The notes under the pieces: generated by a model
Seen by the model: only the letters and a program-made list of their open reading frames with translations
Databases searched by the model: none
What the model was told of the DNA's origin: nothing
IMG/VR virus record: IMGVR_UViG_3300042520_001980
Span: 62,001 to 126,000 of that record
DNA: 64,000 bases
From: a virus
Direction: 5' to 3' (one strand)
Translations under genes and position numbers: made by a program
Shown here: in pieces, positions 25,605 to 34,666 of the stretch
How positions within the stretch are numbered: the stretch's first letter is position 1
Layout of the letters: each line of letters begins with the position of its first letter

Positions 25605-27070
25605 CCCAGATGAGACCTCACGGTTTCGTTGAAGGCCAGCGGATCACGACGACGCTTCCCGGTGGAGGGTGCGTCCTCTTCTTCCGACTGAGCTCCAGAC
25701 TTCTGGTTGTACAGCTTCATGGTCTCGGTGTTCACTTCCGACTTGTCCACCAGCTTCCAACGGGACAAAGCGCCGTCCATCTGGATTAGAGAATCCATGA
25801 AGGGGGCACCATTGCGAACCTTTGGAGCATTGACCCAGGCCATGTTGCTTTCCTTGTCGCGATTGCCTACGCAGATCACCGTATCCATGTAGTGGTGCAG
25901 AGTGCGGCACATGTAGGCATCGGTGGCTTCGGGCTTTCGCTGGGGGCCACTGGCCGAAGCCGTGGTGCCCAGCTGATGGTACACAAATATGTTCACTTTC
26001 AGATTGCTGCCGACCTTGCGCAAGTCGTCGGCCATCTGATTCATGATCTTGGTCTGCTCTGAGGTGTTTATTCCCCGTACAGCCATATAGTTGTTTGCCA
26101 TCGGCCCGAGCCAGTCGATGCCTACATACCGTGGTTCCTTTCCGGAATCTCGTGCCTGCTTGACGATCAGCTCGACCTCGTTAGCGCCACCGCCGCCGCC
26201 ACCGTTGTTCTGTGCGGCTTCGAGCATGTCAACGATCATCAGCCTTCCAGCAAGCCTCTCCCGCACCTTGTCATACTTGGCCTTCAGTCCTTTGTTGGCC
26301 TCGAATCCCTCTTTGCTAAGTCCCACAAATGAGGAGATCGGTATTCCCATGGCAAATGCGTAGATACGGTTGGTGATGCCTTCCGCATTTTGCTCGTAGG
26401 TGAGGATCAATGAGTCCTCTCCGTTCAAGGCCGCAGTCGTGGCCAGCTGAATGTTGGTCAGGGTCTTGCCGCCACCGGATGGAGCCAGGAACAAAGTCGT
26501 CTCTCCGGTGGTTGCACCTCCGCTAGTCACAATATCGACCCAGTCTACACCCCAAGGTCTCCGTACTGCATTGGAGAGCATGGGAGTTGCGCTCATGAAT
26601 GGATCTATGAACTTGGCCCGGCTGATGGAAGTGCTGGCAATAGTCCTGGTCAGTTCCTGCACCTTGTCCACGATGTCCTCGGCACGATCAATGCCAAAAG
26701 CAGCGGGACGGACCTTGCGGTCAATCAGAAACTTATGCAGGAATTCCAGCACATAGGCTTTGTGCTCGTCGAATTCCGCCACTGAGTTGTAGGCCCAGTG
26801 CAGGATATCTCCAAAATGCAATGCCTCGGCATCGTTCAGCACCCTGTTCGGAACCAGCTCGTCCATGAACGCGCTGACTGCGACTTCGTAAGGAACGGGG
26901 GTCTTGCTGGTGGCGTGCCATCTGCTGCCAATGATGAAGGCTACGCGCAACGGAGTCTCGTTGTCGCGAAAGTCCTCCAACTTCAGGCGCTGGACGATCA
27001 TTCCCATTACTTCGCTTGACCTGAGCATGCCCAGGACAAGCCACTTGTTGTTAGCGTGACTCAGGTCCAT
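25601..27070 (-). CDS. DnaB-type replicative helicase
   Basis: A hexameric 5'-3' helicase of the DnaB/RecA-like family, 489 aa. Walker A is APSGGGKT (residues 196-203), followed by the DnaB-type SLILTYEQNAEGI segment and Walker B VGIDWLGP. A conserved Arg/Gln-containing YHQLG segment follows. The N-terminal 150 residues are helical. It precedes the primase gene with a 4-base overlap and overlaps the upstream gene by 10 bases. Confidence 0.9.
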   Translation of the reverse strand: MDLSHANNKWLVLGMLRSSEVMGMIVQRLKLEDFRDNETPLRVAFIIGSRWHATSKTPVPYEVAVSAFMDELVPNRVLNDAEALHFGDILHWAYNSVAEFDEHKAYVLEFLHKFLIDRKVRPAAFGIDRAEDIVDKVQELTRTIASTSISRAKFIDPFMSATPMLSNAVRRPWGVDWVDIVTSGGATTGETTLFLAPSGGGKTLTNIQLATTAALNGEDSLILTYEQNAEGITNRIYAFAMGIPISSFVGLSKEGFEANKGLKAKYDKVRERLAGRLMIVDMLEAAQNNGGGGGGANEVELIVKQARDSGKEPRYVGIDWLGPMANNYMAVRGINTSEQTKIMNQMADDLRKVGSNLKVNIFVYHQLGTTASASGPQRKPEATDAYMCRTLHHYMDTVICVGNRDKESNMAWVNAPKVRNGAPFMDSLIQMDGALSRWKLVDKSEVNTETMKLYNQKSGAQSEEEDAPSTGKRRRDPLAFNETVRSHLG

Positions 27071-27630
27071 GGAATGAACAGCTCCTCGGGAACGATCTCC
27101 TTGAACTTTTCAGCATATACTGGCATGCAGTGCACTTGGTGCTTTGCCTTGAGCAGTATATCTTGAGGAAGCTCATGATGGCGCTCCACCTTTCTTGCAA
27201 TCACGTACATGAAGAACGGATCAAATGTATTCAAGGGATCTACTAGACACTCTACGAGATCAGCAGTCTCGCATAGTCTTTCTAGTCTCTTGACCATCAA
27301 CTCGTACTTCAACTTCAATTTTGAATACTCTGGATCTGGCTTTCCGGCATTCAGGTATTCACGCTGAAAGCCGACAGATGCAAACTTTGACGGCATCGGA
27401 TAGCCGGGAAATTCTTTCTGAAAGCACCAATCTACGTAAGCTCTTGGATCGACATCGTTTATAAGTGCCCATCGGGCTATGTCCATCCATCGGCTGTTGT
27501 ATGTTTTGTTGGTGCTGTGGACTGCCACTTGGTAGTCCTTTTCAGATCCAGTAATTGATTTTTTAGTGAGGCCGTAGTAATGCTTTAGCTTTTTAGCTAT
27601 TGCTTCAAATTCACTGGGAGTATATCCCAT
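27061..27630 (-). CDS. Hypothetical replication-operon protein, 189 aa
   Basis: Not recognised. It is helical and basic. Its position directly upstream of, and overlapping, the DnaB-type helicase would suit a helicase loader, but it has no AAA+ motif, so this is a guess. Confidence 0.7.
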   Translation of the reverse strand: MGYTPSEFEAIAKKLKHYYGLTKKSITGSEKDYQVAVHSTNKTYNSRWMDIARWALINDVDPRAYVDWCFQKEFPGYPMPSKFASVGFQREYLNAGKPDPEYSKLKLKYELMVKRLERLCETADLVECLVDPLNTFDPFFMYVIARKVERHHELPQDILLKAKHQVHCMPVYAEKFKEIVPEELFIPWT

Positions 27631-29042
27631 TGCTTGGCCTCGTAGCTTTCAAACCGAGTCTTGGACCGTCTAGCCGTCCAAACATCGTAGTTGTCTGCAA
27701 AGTCAACCAGAATGCCCTTGCTCTTGCCTGTCGCTATTCGGCAGACTCTTCCAGGCATCTGAATGTCCTTGATGGCGCTTGCTCCTCCATCGGCACGAAT
27801 GATGACCGACAGACTGGGGAAGTCCACTCCAGTGCTCCATATACCTGTAGCAATCGCTCTCTTCAAGGTTCCTGCAGAGAACTTACTGCGAATCTCATCT
27901 GCCTGCTTTCTGGTGATTGGATCGCCATCAAGTAACTTAGCCTTCTTGAATGCCTGTGCCGTAGCGTCATCCATCTCGCCATAGACACAAGTAAAATCCG
28001 GCAGGTACTTCTTCAGTTCCAGGGCATGTTCGATCTTGTCTACCAGAATTAGAATCTGGGGATCCTGCTCGGACACCCGTGCAGGGATCTCCTCATAGAC
28101 CACTCTGGCTATCGCGTTGTTGCGAGCCAGGTTAGCCCAGTAGCCTAAGCGAGCACGCTTCACGTCATTTTTGAAGCTTCTGAGTACGTCGACCGGCTGG
28201 CAACCCCAGTTTACTTTCCATACTTCAATGGGAACAACCAAACCTAGTTCGACTCCTTCCTGGTAGTCGACCTTGGAAATCTTGTTTCCGAAGTATGCCT
28301 CCATGGCCAATGCGGAATTGTCCATGCGCTGGTCGGGAGACGCAGAGTAGGAGATTAGCTTGCATCCGCTGAATAACGGATAGTACTCCAGAAACGAAGG
28401 AGTCAGCAGTTCGTGCACCTCGTCCAACTGAACTACCTCGAAGGTCTCCAGAGGAAGGCTACCTAGAGATCCACTGGTTGATACCAACGGATTTCCTTCC
28501 AAATGCTTATCGGAGTTCCAGACTCCTGCCTTTGGAAACACCTTCTTGAGTCGATCGTACAGCTGATTGCAGACGCTCTTCGACTTGGTAATGACGGCAT
28601 GCTTTTGCCTTGGGTACAGCTCGATGACCTTCTCGATCACCACGCCCTTGCCGAAACCTGTCAGGGCGTCCACTATGCCGAAGTCCGCTCTCACGATTTC
28701 CTGGATTACCTCCAGCTGGCCGGGCCGAAGCCCGACCAGCTTAGAGGCATCCGGAACGGGAAGCTTGCCAGGTCTTAGGTCGGAGTACTCCGGCGTAAAC
28801 CCAGCTCTAGCCAACACTTGTAGGCAGCGCTCCTGTAATCCACACGGAAAGTACATCCAGCCATCCTGCATGGCATACAGATCCACGGGAGTGCTGACAA
28901 TCCTGGGGGCACGACCGGGTTCACGAACCTGGCTTCTGTGCAGATACCGAAACTCCTTCTGCAGTACGTCCAGGTGTGGGCCGTCCGGAGTGCGGATAAA
29001 CCGCATAATTCGCTGCAAAACTACCTTTTTATTGTTGGCCAT
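27597..29042 (-). CDS. SF2 DNA helicase (UvsW-like)
   Basis: A superfamily 2 helicase, 481 aa, expected to remodel branched DNA or R-loops as T4 UvsW does. It has motif I TGFGKG (K132, with Gly instead of the usual Ser/Thr), motif II LDEVHE (D207, E208), motif III SYSAS and motif VI QMPGRVCRIATG. The start has an excellent site, GAGGTGA 3 bases before ATG. It overlaps the next gene by 34 bases. Confidence 0.9.
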   Translation of the reverse strand: MANNKKVVLQRIMRFIRTPDGPHLDVLQKEFRYLHRSQVREPGRAPRIVSTPVDLYAMQDGWMYFPCGLQERCLQVLARAGFTPEYSDLRPGKLPVPDASKLVGLRPGQLEVIQEIVRADFGIVDALTGFGKGVVIEKVIELYPRQKHAVITKSKSVCNQLYDRLKKVFPKAGVWNSDKHLEGNPLVSTSGSLGSLPLETFEVVQLDEVHELLTPSFLEYYPLFSGCKLISYSASPDQRMDNSALAMEAYFGNKISKVDYQEGVELGLVVPIEVWKVNWGCQPVDVLRSFKNDVKRARLGYWANLARNNAIARVVYEEIPARVSEQDPQILILVDKIEHALELKKYLPDFTCVYGEMDDATAQAFKKAKLLDGDPITRKQADEIRSKFSAGTLKRAIATGIWSTGVDFPSLSVIIRADGGASAIKDIQMPGRVCRIATGKSKGILVDFADNYDVWTARRSKTRFESYEAKQWDILPVNLKQ

Positions 29043-29051
29043 ACTTCACCT

Positions 29052-29342
29052 CTATTGAAGAATTACGACTACGCCGCAGTCATGCTGATGGGCATCCGCA
29101 AACTCATCTGCGATTTGGGTCAGCAAAGCGTTACTTTCGATGAGCTCCTCCAGATTGTAGTAGCTCATGAACTTAGTGTACTCGTCCCGGTTGCGAACAG
29201 TCAAGAAGTTCCTAATCTTCTTCGCCAGAGTGTAGGCTTGGGCCGACGGAACGCACTGCGTGTTCTGAAAATCGACCTTCGTGATGAGCTTGATCGCCTC
29301 GACGCAATCAGCCGAAAGAGTGACATGGGCAATGGTAGGCAT
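29052..29342 (-). CDS. Hypothetical protein, 96 aa
   Basis: Not recognised. It is a small helical protein sandwiched between the SF2 helicase and the SbcC-like ATPase; its start overlaps the stop of the latter by one base. Possibly an accessory to either. Confidence 0.75.
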   Translation of the reverse strand: MPTIAHVTLSADCVEAIKLITKVDFQNTQCVPSAQAYTLAKKIRNFLTVRNRDEYTKFMSYYNLEELIESNALLTQIADEFADAHQHDCGVVVILQ

Positions 29343-31519
29343 TACTCGTGACCTTCCAAGGAGATGTTCTTGCAGCCTAGTGCCGCAAGAGCGTTGCTGT
29401 GAGTGATTACAATGAACTGGCGTCCGGTCTGCTGGCCCATCTTGGCCAGATAGTTGAACGCCTCAGCCAGATCTCGGGAGTTGGATTCCTGCATCGCGCC
29501 TGAAGGCTCGTCCAGGGCCAATACTCCGAGAGTGCTGGCAAACACATCATTCACGGCCAGGAGATAGCAGACACTAGCCTGCTGCTTCTGACCGCCAGAA
29601 AGTCTCTTGGCGTGGTGAACCAGGCCGTCGGACTTTCGAGCCATGAACTCCAGGTTCTCGTCGATAAAGGCCGAGAAGTCGGCATTGATCGTACGCAAAT
29701 AGAACGCCAGACGCTCATTGAGCTTCTGCATGTACTGCAATGACAGCAGACGAGGCAAGCCATCCTTCATCAGAATGGTGTTGACCTTGTCCAGAATCCT
29801 CCTAAAGTCTTCTATTGGCTTGACCGAGGCTGCTCGCTTTTCCTGTGCGTCAACCTTCGCTTTTGCCCTATCGAGACCCTGCAAGGTAGATTCCTGGCTA
29901 CCCTCTAGCTTTGCTGCTTTCTGCTTTATGGCCAAGCCGTCCTGATTTCGCTTTTCCAGACTGGCGTACTCATTTGCATCAAACCTAGCAGGAGGTATGT
30001 CTGCAAGTTGAGTGTCGATCAAGGACATCATGTCAATCTGAGACTGAATGTGGCCCTTGACGGCGCTTATGCTGTTTTCTGCAGAACTGACACTACGCTC
30101 CAGCATGTCGAAATTGCTAGCCACTCTGCTTAGAGCAGCCTTGATTTCGGGAGTCATCTTCGGCAGATCCTGCATTGTCTGCAGCTCCTGGTCGACCTCC
30201 ATGGCCTTAGCCATAGTAGTCTCAGCGCACTGCGTTGCTTCCTGCACAGCCTTCTCGTAGCCCTGCCATTCTTTTTCTATTCTGCGTACCTCGGCAAGAG
30301 TCTGCACGGCCAAGTTTACCTCAGCCGTCTTTTGTGCAATCGCTTCCTTGATCTGCTCAAGGTCGTGAGCACAGACCGCAGTGCTGGTGCCGCATTCTGG
30401 ACATTGACCCTTTTCGATCAATTCCAGGCGCTTCTGCATCAGCATCAGTTCCTGCTTAAGTTCGGAAATGCGATCAAGCAGCCAAGTGTCGGCGCCAAGC
30501 TGAGGCCTCTCATCTGCAGGTTGCGCCGGCTGGCTAGCCATGCATTCCTGCAGCTTTGCGGCAAGATTGACCGCACTGTCCAACAGCGCCTCCTTGCGCT
30601 TGTTGGCAGTAAGCAACATATCTGCAGAGTACAAAGCTTTCTTGGCTTCTTCTGCCTCTGCAGCCTTCGCAGCACGCTCTACCTGAAGTTGTCCTATTGC
30701 AGTCTCCTGGACTTTCAGCTGCTGCTGCAACTGCGAATAAGCAGACATTGCCGTAGTCCGGTTGGCCTCCAGCTGCGTTCGCTTATCGTCATTCTTCTTG
30801 ATCTTGTCCAGGATATCCAAGCGGGCAGACACCTCCTGCAGCTGCATAGAGTTGTATTGACGAGCCAACTCTGTCAGTTCGGACTCGATGCGATTTGCCT
30901 CGCCTTGCATCAGGTTCAGTTCTGTCTTGGCCTCCAGCAAAGGGCCCTGTACATCCGGAACCGTGACAGACATCATCACATCTCGCACCTGGCCTCTGAG
31001 CGTCTCAAGCTCATTGGTACGGGTGAGAGTATGAATAATTTCCTTAAACTTCGCAGGAGTGGACGACACAGGAGCCGTGATGGAATCCTGGTCCACGATC
31101 AGGTGGCCGTCGATAATGCTGGCTGGAACTGGAATCAGCGCATGAGTCTTTTCCAGAGCTTCCTTGGAGGCAAAGACCTCCTCGACCTTTCCGTCATCGT
31201 GCTCGATTCTAAGTCTAGGAATGTTCAGAGTGCCGAACTTCTTCTCGCCAGAGACCGCCTTTGCAATATGCAGAACCTTGTTTCCGATGCGCCAGGACGC
31301 AATAAAGTAACAGGCCTCCTGGGGTGGTGTACCCCAGGAGGCCCAGCTACCTGCGTTCCCTGGAAACGAGTTGGTGAGGGACGCTCGGATCATCGTGAGT
31401 ATGGTTGACTTGCCGCAGCCGATCGGTCCAGTGATGACCGTCAGTGCGTCGTCGAACTCAAACTCGAAGTCTCCCTTGAGGAGACCGATGTTCCTGCCCT
31501 TCAGGGAGAGCAGCTTCAT
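29342..31519 (-). CDS. SbcC/Rad50-like (T4 gp46-like) ATPase
   Basis: An SMC-type ATPase of 725 aa that works with an Mre11/SbcD nuclease on DNA ends and branched DNA. It shows Walker A GPIGCGKS (31-38), a long coiled-coil middle broken by a zinc hook CPEC, the ABC signature LSGGQKQQ (about residue 635) and Walker B LGVLALDE. The partner nuclease is encoded three genes upstream (32865-33986) in the same operon. Confidence 0.93.
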   Translation of the reverse strand: MKLLSLKGRNIGLLKGDFEFEFDDALTVITGPIGCGKSTILTMIRASLTNSFPGNAGSWASWGTPPQEACYFIASWRIGNKVLHIAKAVSGEKKFGTLNIPRLRIEHDDGKVEEVFASKEALEKTHALIPVPASIIDGHLIVDQDSITAPVSSTPAKFKEIIHTLTRTNELETLRGQVRDVMMSVTVPDVQGPLLEAKTELNLMQGEANRIESELTELARQYNSMQLQEVSARLDILDKIKKNDDKRTQLEANRTTAMSAYSQLQQQLKVQETAIGQLQVERAAKAAEAEEAKKALYSADMLLTANKRKEALLDSAVNLAAKLQECMASQPAQPADERPQLGADTWLLDRISELKQELMLMQKRLELIEKGQCPECGTSTAVCAHDLEQIKEAIAQKTAEVNLAVQTLAEVRRIEKEWQGYEKAVQEATQCAETTMAKAMEVDQELQTMQDLPKMTPEIKAALSRVASNFDMLERSVSSAENSISAVKGHIQSQIDMMSLIDTQLADIPPARFDANEYASLEKRNQDGLAIKQKAAKLEGSQESTLQGLDRAKAKVDAQEKRAASVKPIEDFRRILDKVNTILMKDGLPRLLSLQYMQKLNERLAFYLRTINADFSAFIDENLEFMARKSDGLVHHAKRLSGGQKQQASVCYLLAVNDVFASTLGVLALDEPSGAMQESNSRDLAEAFNYLAKMGQQTGRQFIVITHSNALAALGCKNISLEGHE

Positions 31520-31529
31520 GTTTTAAATC

Positions 31530-32171
31530 TCAGTCGTTGGTCTTGCGACGGCCCTTCGGACGGATGGAGATGTTGTTGCGCTTCAGCGTGTTGATGACGC
31601 AGCTGACCGAAACGCCGAACTTCTCTGCGATCGTCTTTGCTCCGACGCCCTCGTTGTAGAGCCGGCAAACCTCTTCAGCGTGCTCGGTGAGCTTGTACGG
31701 AGCGCCGCGCTTCTTGGCCTCCGTGGAGGTCTTGGTGGTCGACTGCTTGGGAGTGCTCTCTGCGGTGTTGTTGGTGTTTTCAGTAGTCATGTTCTTGTTC
31801 TTGTTGATTTCTCTAACCTTGGACTGCTTGGGTTTTTCCACATACTGAGTCGGCGCAGCCAATGCCGGCTCAGGTTCTTCGATATCCAATCCGTTTTCTG
31901 CTGCGTACTCCTTCATCCATTCGTCTGAGGGGATGTCGGAGTTGGCCTCCATAATAACATCAGGACCCTCGTCGTCAACCTCCTCGGAAGGAATGTCCTC
32001 AAATTCTTCTTCGGTCATGTCGTCCTCTTCGTCCTCCAACGGTTCGTCAGTCGGGTCTGTGTGACGAGGCTTGGTGCCTTCGGATCCACGCATACTGCTG
32101 GTCTTCACGGATGGAACGCTGTCCTGTTCGTCGTCAAAATCGCCGTTGAGAATGCGGTCAATAAGGCTCAT
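31530..32171 (-). CDS. HTH DNA-binding protein with acidic N-terminal region
   Basis: The C-terminal 55 residues form a resolvase-type helix-turn-helix (LTEHAEEVCRLYNEGVGAKT, then IAEKFGVSVSCVINTL), ending in a basic tail. The first 110 residues are very rich in Asp and Glu, then a Thr/Asn/Lys linker follows. It has no recombinase catalytic domain. It could be a transcription regulator whose acidic arm contacts RNA polymerase. GAGGAG precedes the ATG. An internal ATG at the linker has no ribosome site. Confidence 0.75.
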   Translation of the reverse strand: MSLIDRILNGDFDDEQDSVPSVKTSSMRGSEGTKPRHTDPTDEPLEDEEDDMTEEEFEDIPSEEVDDEGPDVIMEANSDIPSDEWMKEYAAENGLDIEEPEPALAAPTQYVEKPKQSKVREINKNKNMTTENTNNTAESTPKQSTTKTSTEAKKRGAPYKLTEHAEEVCRLYNEGVGAKTIAEKFGVSVSCVINTLKRNNISIRPKGRRKTND

Positions 32172-32181
32172 GTGAAACTCC

Positions 32182-32865
32182 TCAATAGTCGATGTTAGCG
32201 GCTTTCAAAACGCCTTCTAGAGTCAAATCCTGTTCGGGAATGAACTTTCCGTTGTTACGCACGATGTTTTTCATTATTGCAGTCAGTCGGTCCTTGTCTT
32301 GAGGAAACTGAGATTCGTAGGAGGCGGATACCAATTCGTTGACGCCATCCATGCTGTCTCCGTACATTCCATGGTGTCCTTCAAAGCACGCTTCGAGCAG
32401 CTCCAACTGATTCACCGAGAAGTAGCGCTTAAGAGGACTGTTTTCCAGCCATTCAAATACGTCATACGCATTCTGCACGTCAGACAGCTTGAAGTCGTCT
32501 CCGATTCGTACCTGGGACACAAAGATACTGCCAAGAGCGCAGACCTTGCAGGCTTTCAACTTGCCTACGTATTCGCTTGCTGAAACAGCCTTGACATTCT
32601 CGTCTTTCTCAAACTGCACGGTGCAGTAGTCGTCAAAGCCGCCCAGCTTCTTGTCCTCCACCCAGCATCCCTGCATGGCGCAGTAGGACTTGGACTTAAG
32701 TTGAGCAAGCACGTCCTTTGCGATCATTACGCGAATTTCGCTCTTGCTCTTACCCTTAAGAGAGTTGGTCGACTGAGGCTTGGTCTTGACCGGAGTCTTT
32801 GACCGAGACTTTACTGCAACAGTAGAGTTCTTTACTGGTCTTTTGGTTTTAGTCTTTGCTGGCAT
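32182..32865 (-). CDS. Hypothetical protein with basic N-terminus, 227 aa
   Basis: Not recognised by function. The first 35 residues are mostly Lys, Thr and Ser; the body has a CKVCALGSIFVSQ segment that recurs in uncharacterised phage proteins. It lies between the SbcC-like and SbcD-like genes with minimal spacing, so it may act with them. Confidence 0.75.
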   Translation of the reverse strand: MPAKTKTKRPVKNSTVAVKSRSKTPVKTKPQSTNSLKGKSKSEIRVMIAKDVLAQLKSKSYCAMQGCWVEDKKLGGFDDYCTVQFEKDENVKAVSASEYVGKLKACKVCALGSIFVSQVRIGDDFKLSDVQNAYDVFEWLENSPLKRYFSVNQLELLEACFEGHHGMYGDSMDGVNELVSASYESQFPQDKDRLTAIMKNIVRNNGKFIPEQDLTLEGVLKAANIDY

Positions 32866-33986
32866 TAGATTCCTACCTTTTTCTTCAAGTTATCCATGGC
32901 GACGTCGAAGCCAAGCTCCATTGCCTGCTTTACGAATTCCGCCGCCTCCTGATCTGTCGGATTCTGCTCATCTACGAGCTTACCGAGTGCGGTACTCAAA
33001 TCTACCTTTTCGTCCAGGGATCCCTTTATCTCGGATAGATCCCTATCGTGAGATGTGTCCACCTTCTCGAATACAAATGCCTTTTCTCTGAATGCGTCTA
33101 GCCCAACGCTGAGCTCGGCAAGCACGTCAGAAGGTATTGTCGCATGCAGTCTGGGTAGCTTGTTGCCCATGTACTGCTGCATGTCCGAAACGTATGGGGC
33201 CTTGACTGCGTTGTCAAGCCACGTTTGAATTCTTTTCAGGTCTTCTGCATTCTTAACATCAGTCCTAAGAAATGGCCGGCATCGCAGCGGCACCTTCTCG
33301 ATGCTGAGATCGTCGTAAACCACCAGGAACGACTTGTTCTCAGGTTCGCCAAGGCGGTGCATCCACATAGAGCCGGAGTACAAGAAGCGAGTGCCCTTGG
33401 ATCCTCGCCACTCCCATTCCATGTGAATGTCGCCCATGAGGACCAAGCGGTACTTTCCGTCAAACCAGTTTAGGTCCATGTCGCACAAAGGTGCCTCGTC
33501 TGGCGGAAGTCCAAGTGCAGGAACGACTTGCGATGCAAAACCGTGCAGCACCAGGATATCGGCATCGACCAGAGTGTTGGACTCCAGATAGGCCTCCCAT
33601 TGCCGCCTAGTTCGCCAGTTGTAGCCGGCTACCGTATAGTTGCCAAGCTTGATCTGCTGAGCCTGCTCAAGGTTGTTGGAAACGGCTGCGCTCCCGCCCT
33701 CGAGACATAGTCGCTTGAATCCCCGTTCGTGATTGCCGTCCACGTACCAGCTGCTTTGAACCGGTAGCCTAGTCAGTATCTTCCGCAGCTCCACGGTATG
33801 CTCGTCGCCAATGGTCGGTGTATCGACCTGGTCGCCGCCGAGAATCAGTGGAACATTCAGCTCCAGGCACTTGTCTACGACCTGAGCCAATGCATATAGG
33901 TCGTCGCCTCGCAATTCCTTTACCGATCTATACGCAGACTCCCTAGCCTGCAGGTCGGCACAAAATGCAAGTATTGGTTTTGGCAT
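32865..33986 (-). CDS. SbcD/Mre11-like (T4 gp47-like) nuclease
   Basis: A metallophosphoesterase-fold nuclease, 373 aa. Motifs in order are CADLQAR (D11, with Gln13 where His is usual), GGDQVD (52-55), DGNHERG (N85, H86), VLHGF and MGDIHMEW. It would form the end-processing complex with the SbcC-like ATPase. The C-terminal 100 residues are helical and probably bind the coiled coil. The His-to-Gln change affects one metal ligand and may lower or alter nuclease activity. Confidence 0.88.
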   Translation of the reverse strand: MPKPILAFCADLQARESAYRSVKELRGDDLYALAQVVDKCLELNVPLILGGDQVDTPTIGDEHTVELRKILTRLPVQSSWYVDGNHERGFKRLCLEGGSAAVSNNLEQAQQIKLGNYTVAGYNWRTRRQWEAYLESNTLVDADILVLHGFASQVVPALGLPPDEAPLCDMDLNWFDGKYRLVLMGDIHMEWEWRGSKGTRFLYSGSMWMHRLGEPENKSFLVVYDDLSIEKVPLRCRPFLRTDVKNAEDLKRIQTWLDNAVKAPYVSDMQQYMGNKLPRLHATIPSDVLAELSVGLDAFREKAFVFEKVDTSHDRDLSEIKGSLDEKVDLSTALGKLVDEQNPTDQEAAEFVKQAMELGFDVAMDNLKKKVGI

Positions 33987-34055
33987 TCGTGTTATCTCGA
34001 CATTTGAAGTAAACAGCCTCCGGACATTCCGGATACGGCTACGATTTAAGTTTGC

Positions 34056-34370
34056 TTATTTACGGTCAGTAAGCGGATCCAGCCGAGTCATCAACAGGGC
34101 TGTCAAGCTGCCAAGCAAGGATATAGATACCCAGCTCCACAATCCAAGTCCGAATACCAAGCAGTGCATAGACGTCAAGGCCAGAGTCATCTGAACACCA
34201 AAGCAGATCGGGCAGGATATCATCTTCTGCAGGAAAGATTCCTGCCTATCTGCCCATGCCATAATGGTGTCAACGGTGATTTCAAAATTGTGCATTCCCC
34301 ATACGGCCATGTAGGACATGGATCCGAGTACCACGGAAGACAAGATTACAGTTAGAGTCCAGTCGATCAT
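34056..34370 (-). CDS. Small membrane protein, 104 aa
   Basis: Has about three hydrophobic segments (residues 6-26, 56-75 and 78-93) and a CPIC motif between the first two. Not recognised with certainty; it resembles small phage membrane proteins of unknown role. It is coupled to the 36-aa hydrophobic gene upstream by an ATGA overlap. Holin-like function is possible given the context. Confidence 0.7.
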   Translation of the reverse strand: MIDWTLTVILSSVVLGSMSYMAVWGMHNFEITVDTIMAWADRQESFLQKMISCPICFGVQMTLALTSMHCLVFGLGLWSWVSISLLGSLTALLMTRLDPLTDRK

Positions 34371-34477
34371 TTTTTAAGTATGCCGTAGCCGATTAAAGCC
34401 AACAAGGCAATTGACAAAGTGAGGCAGGGATTGATGAAGAAGAAGACTAGGAAAATTATGCAAATGAGGGCGAACAA
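34367..34477 (-). CDS. 36-aa hydrophobic peptide, TTG start
   Basis: The frame runs TTG-TTC-GCC to TGA and encodes an almost wholly hydrophobic peptide (FALICIIFLVFFFINPCLTL, then SIALLALIGYGILKK). AAGGA lies 6 bases before TTG, and the stop overlaps the next gene's ATG in ATGA, which strongly supports translation. It would span the membrane once or as a hairpin. Confidence 0.65.
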   Translation of the reverse strand: MFALICIIFLVFFFINPCLTLSIALLALIGYGILKK

Positions 34478-34486
34478 TGCGGTTCC

Positions 34487-34666
34487 TTACTCACAATCTT
34501 TGCAGTCTTTGGATTCTGTTCCGTCCTTAGGCTGGTTTAAAGACTTGATCTTCAGTTTGTCGATTGTAGGCGTAGTCTCTTTAGGAGTAAGGGTTGGATC
34601 GTAGCCAGTGAGTCCGGCATTCTTTAGGAACTCGTCGGGAGATTCTGATCTGATTCTGTTTGTCAT
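34487..34666 (-). CDS. Small hydrophilic protein, 59 aa
   Basis: Begins ATG-ACA-AAC (MTNRIRSESP) with AAGG 7 bases upstream and ends in KDCKDCE. It is Lys/Asp/Thr-rich with a CxxC-type pair. Its ATG overlaps the stop of the 71-aa membrane protein by 4 bases. Not recognised. Confidence 0.7.
   Translation of the reverse strand: MTNRIRSESPDEFLKNAGLTGYDPTLTPKETTPTIDKLKIKSLNQPKDGTESKDCKDCE

Noticed and set aside
30332-31408. Plus-strand frame of 358 codons opposite the SbcC-like gene
   Set aside because: Shadow of a strongly conserved ATPase frame. Its Leu/Gln-rich translation is what antisense of coiled-coil codons gives.
33987-34055. TCCGGA-CAT-TCCGGA hairpin considered as a terminator
   Set aside because: Short stem without a U-run in the direction of transcription.
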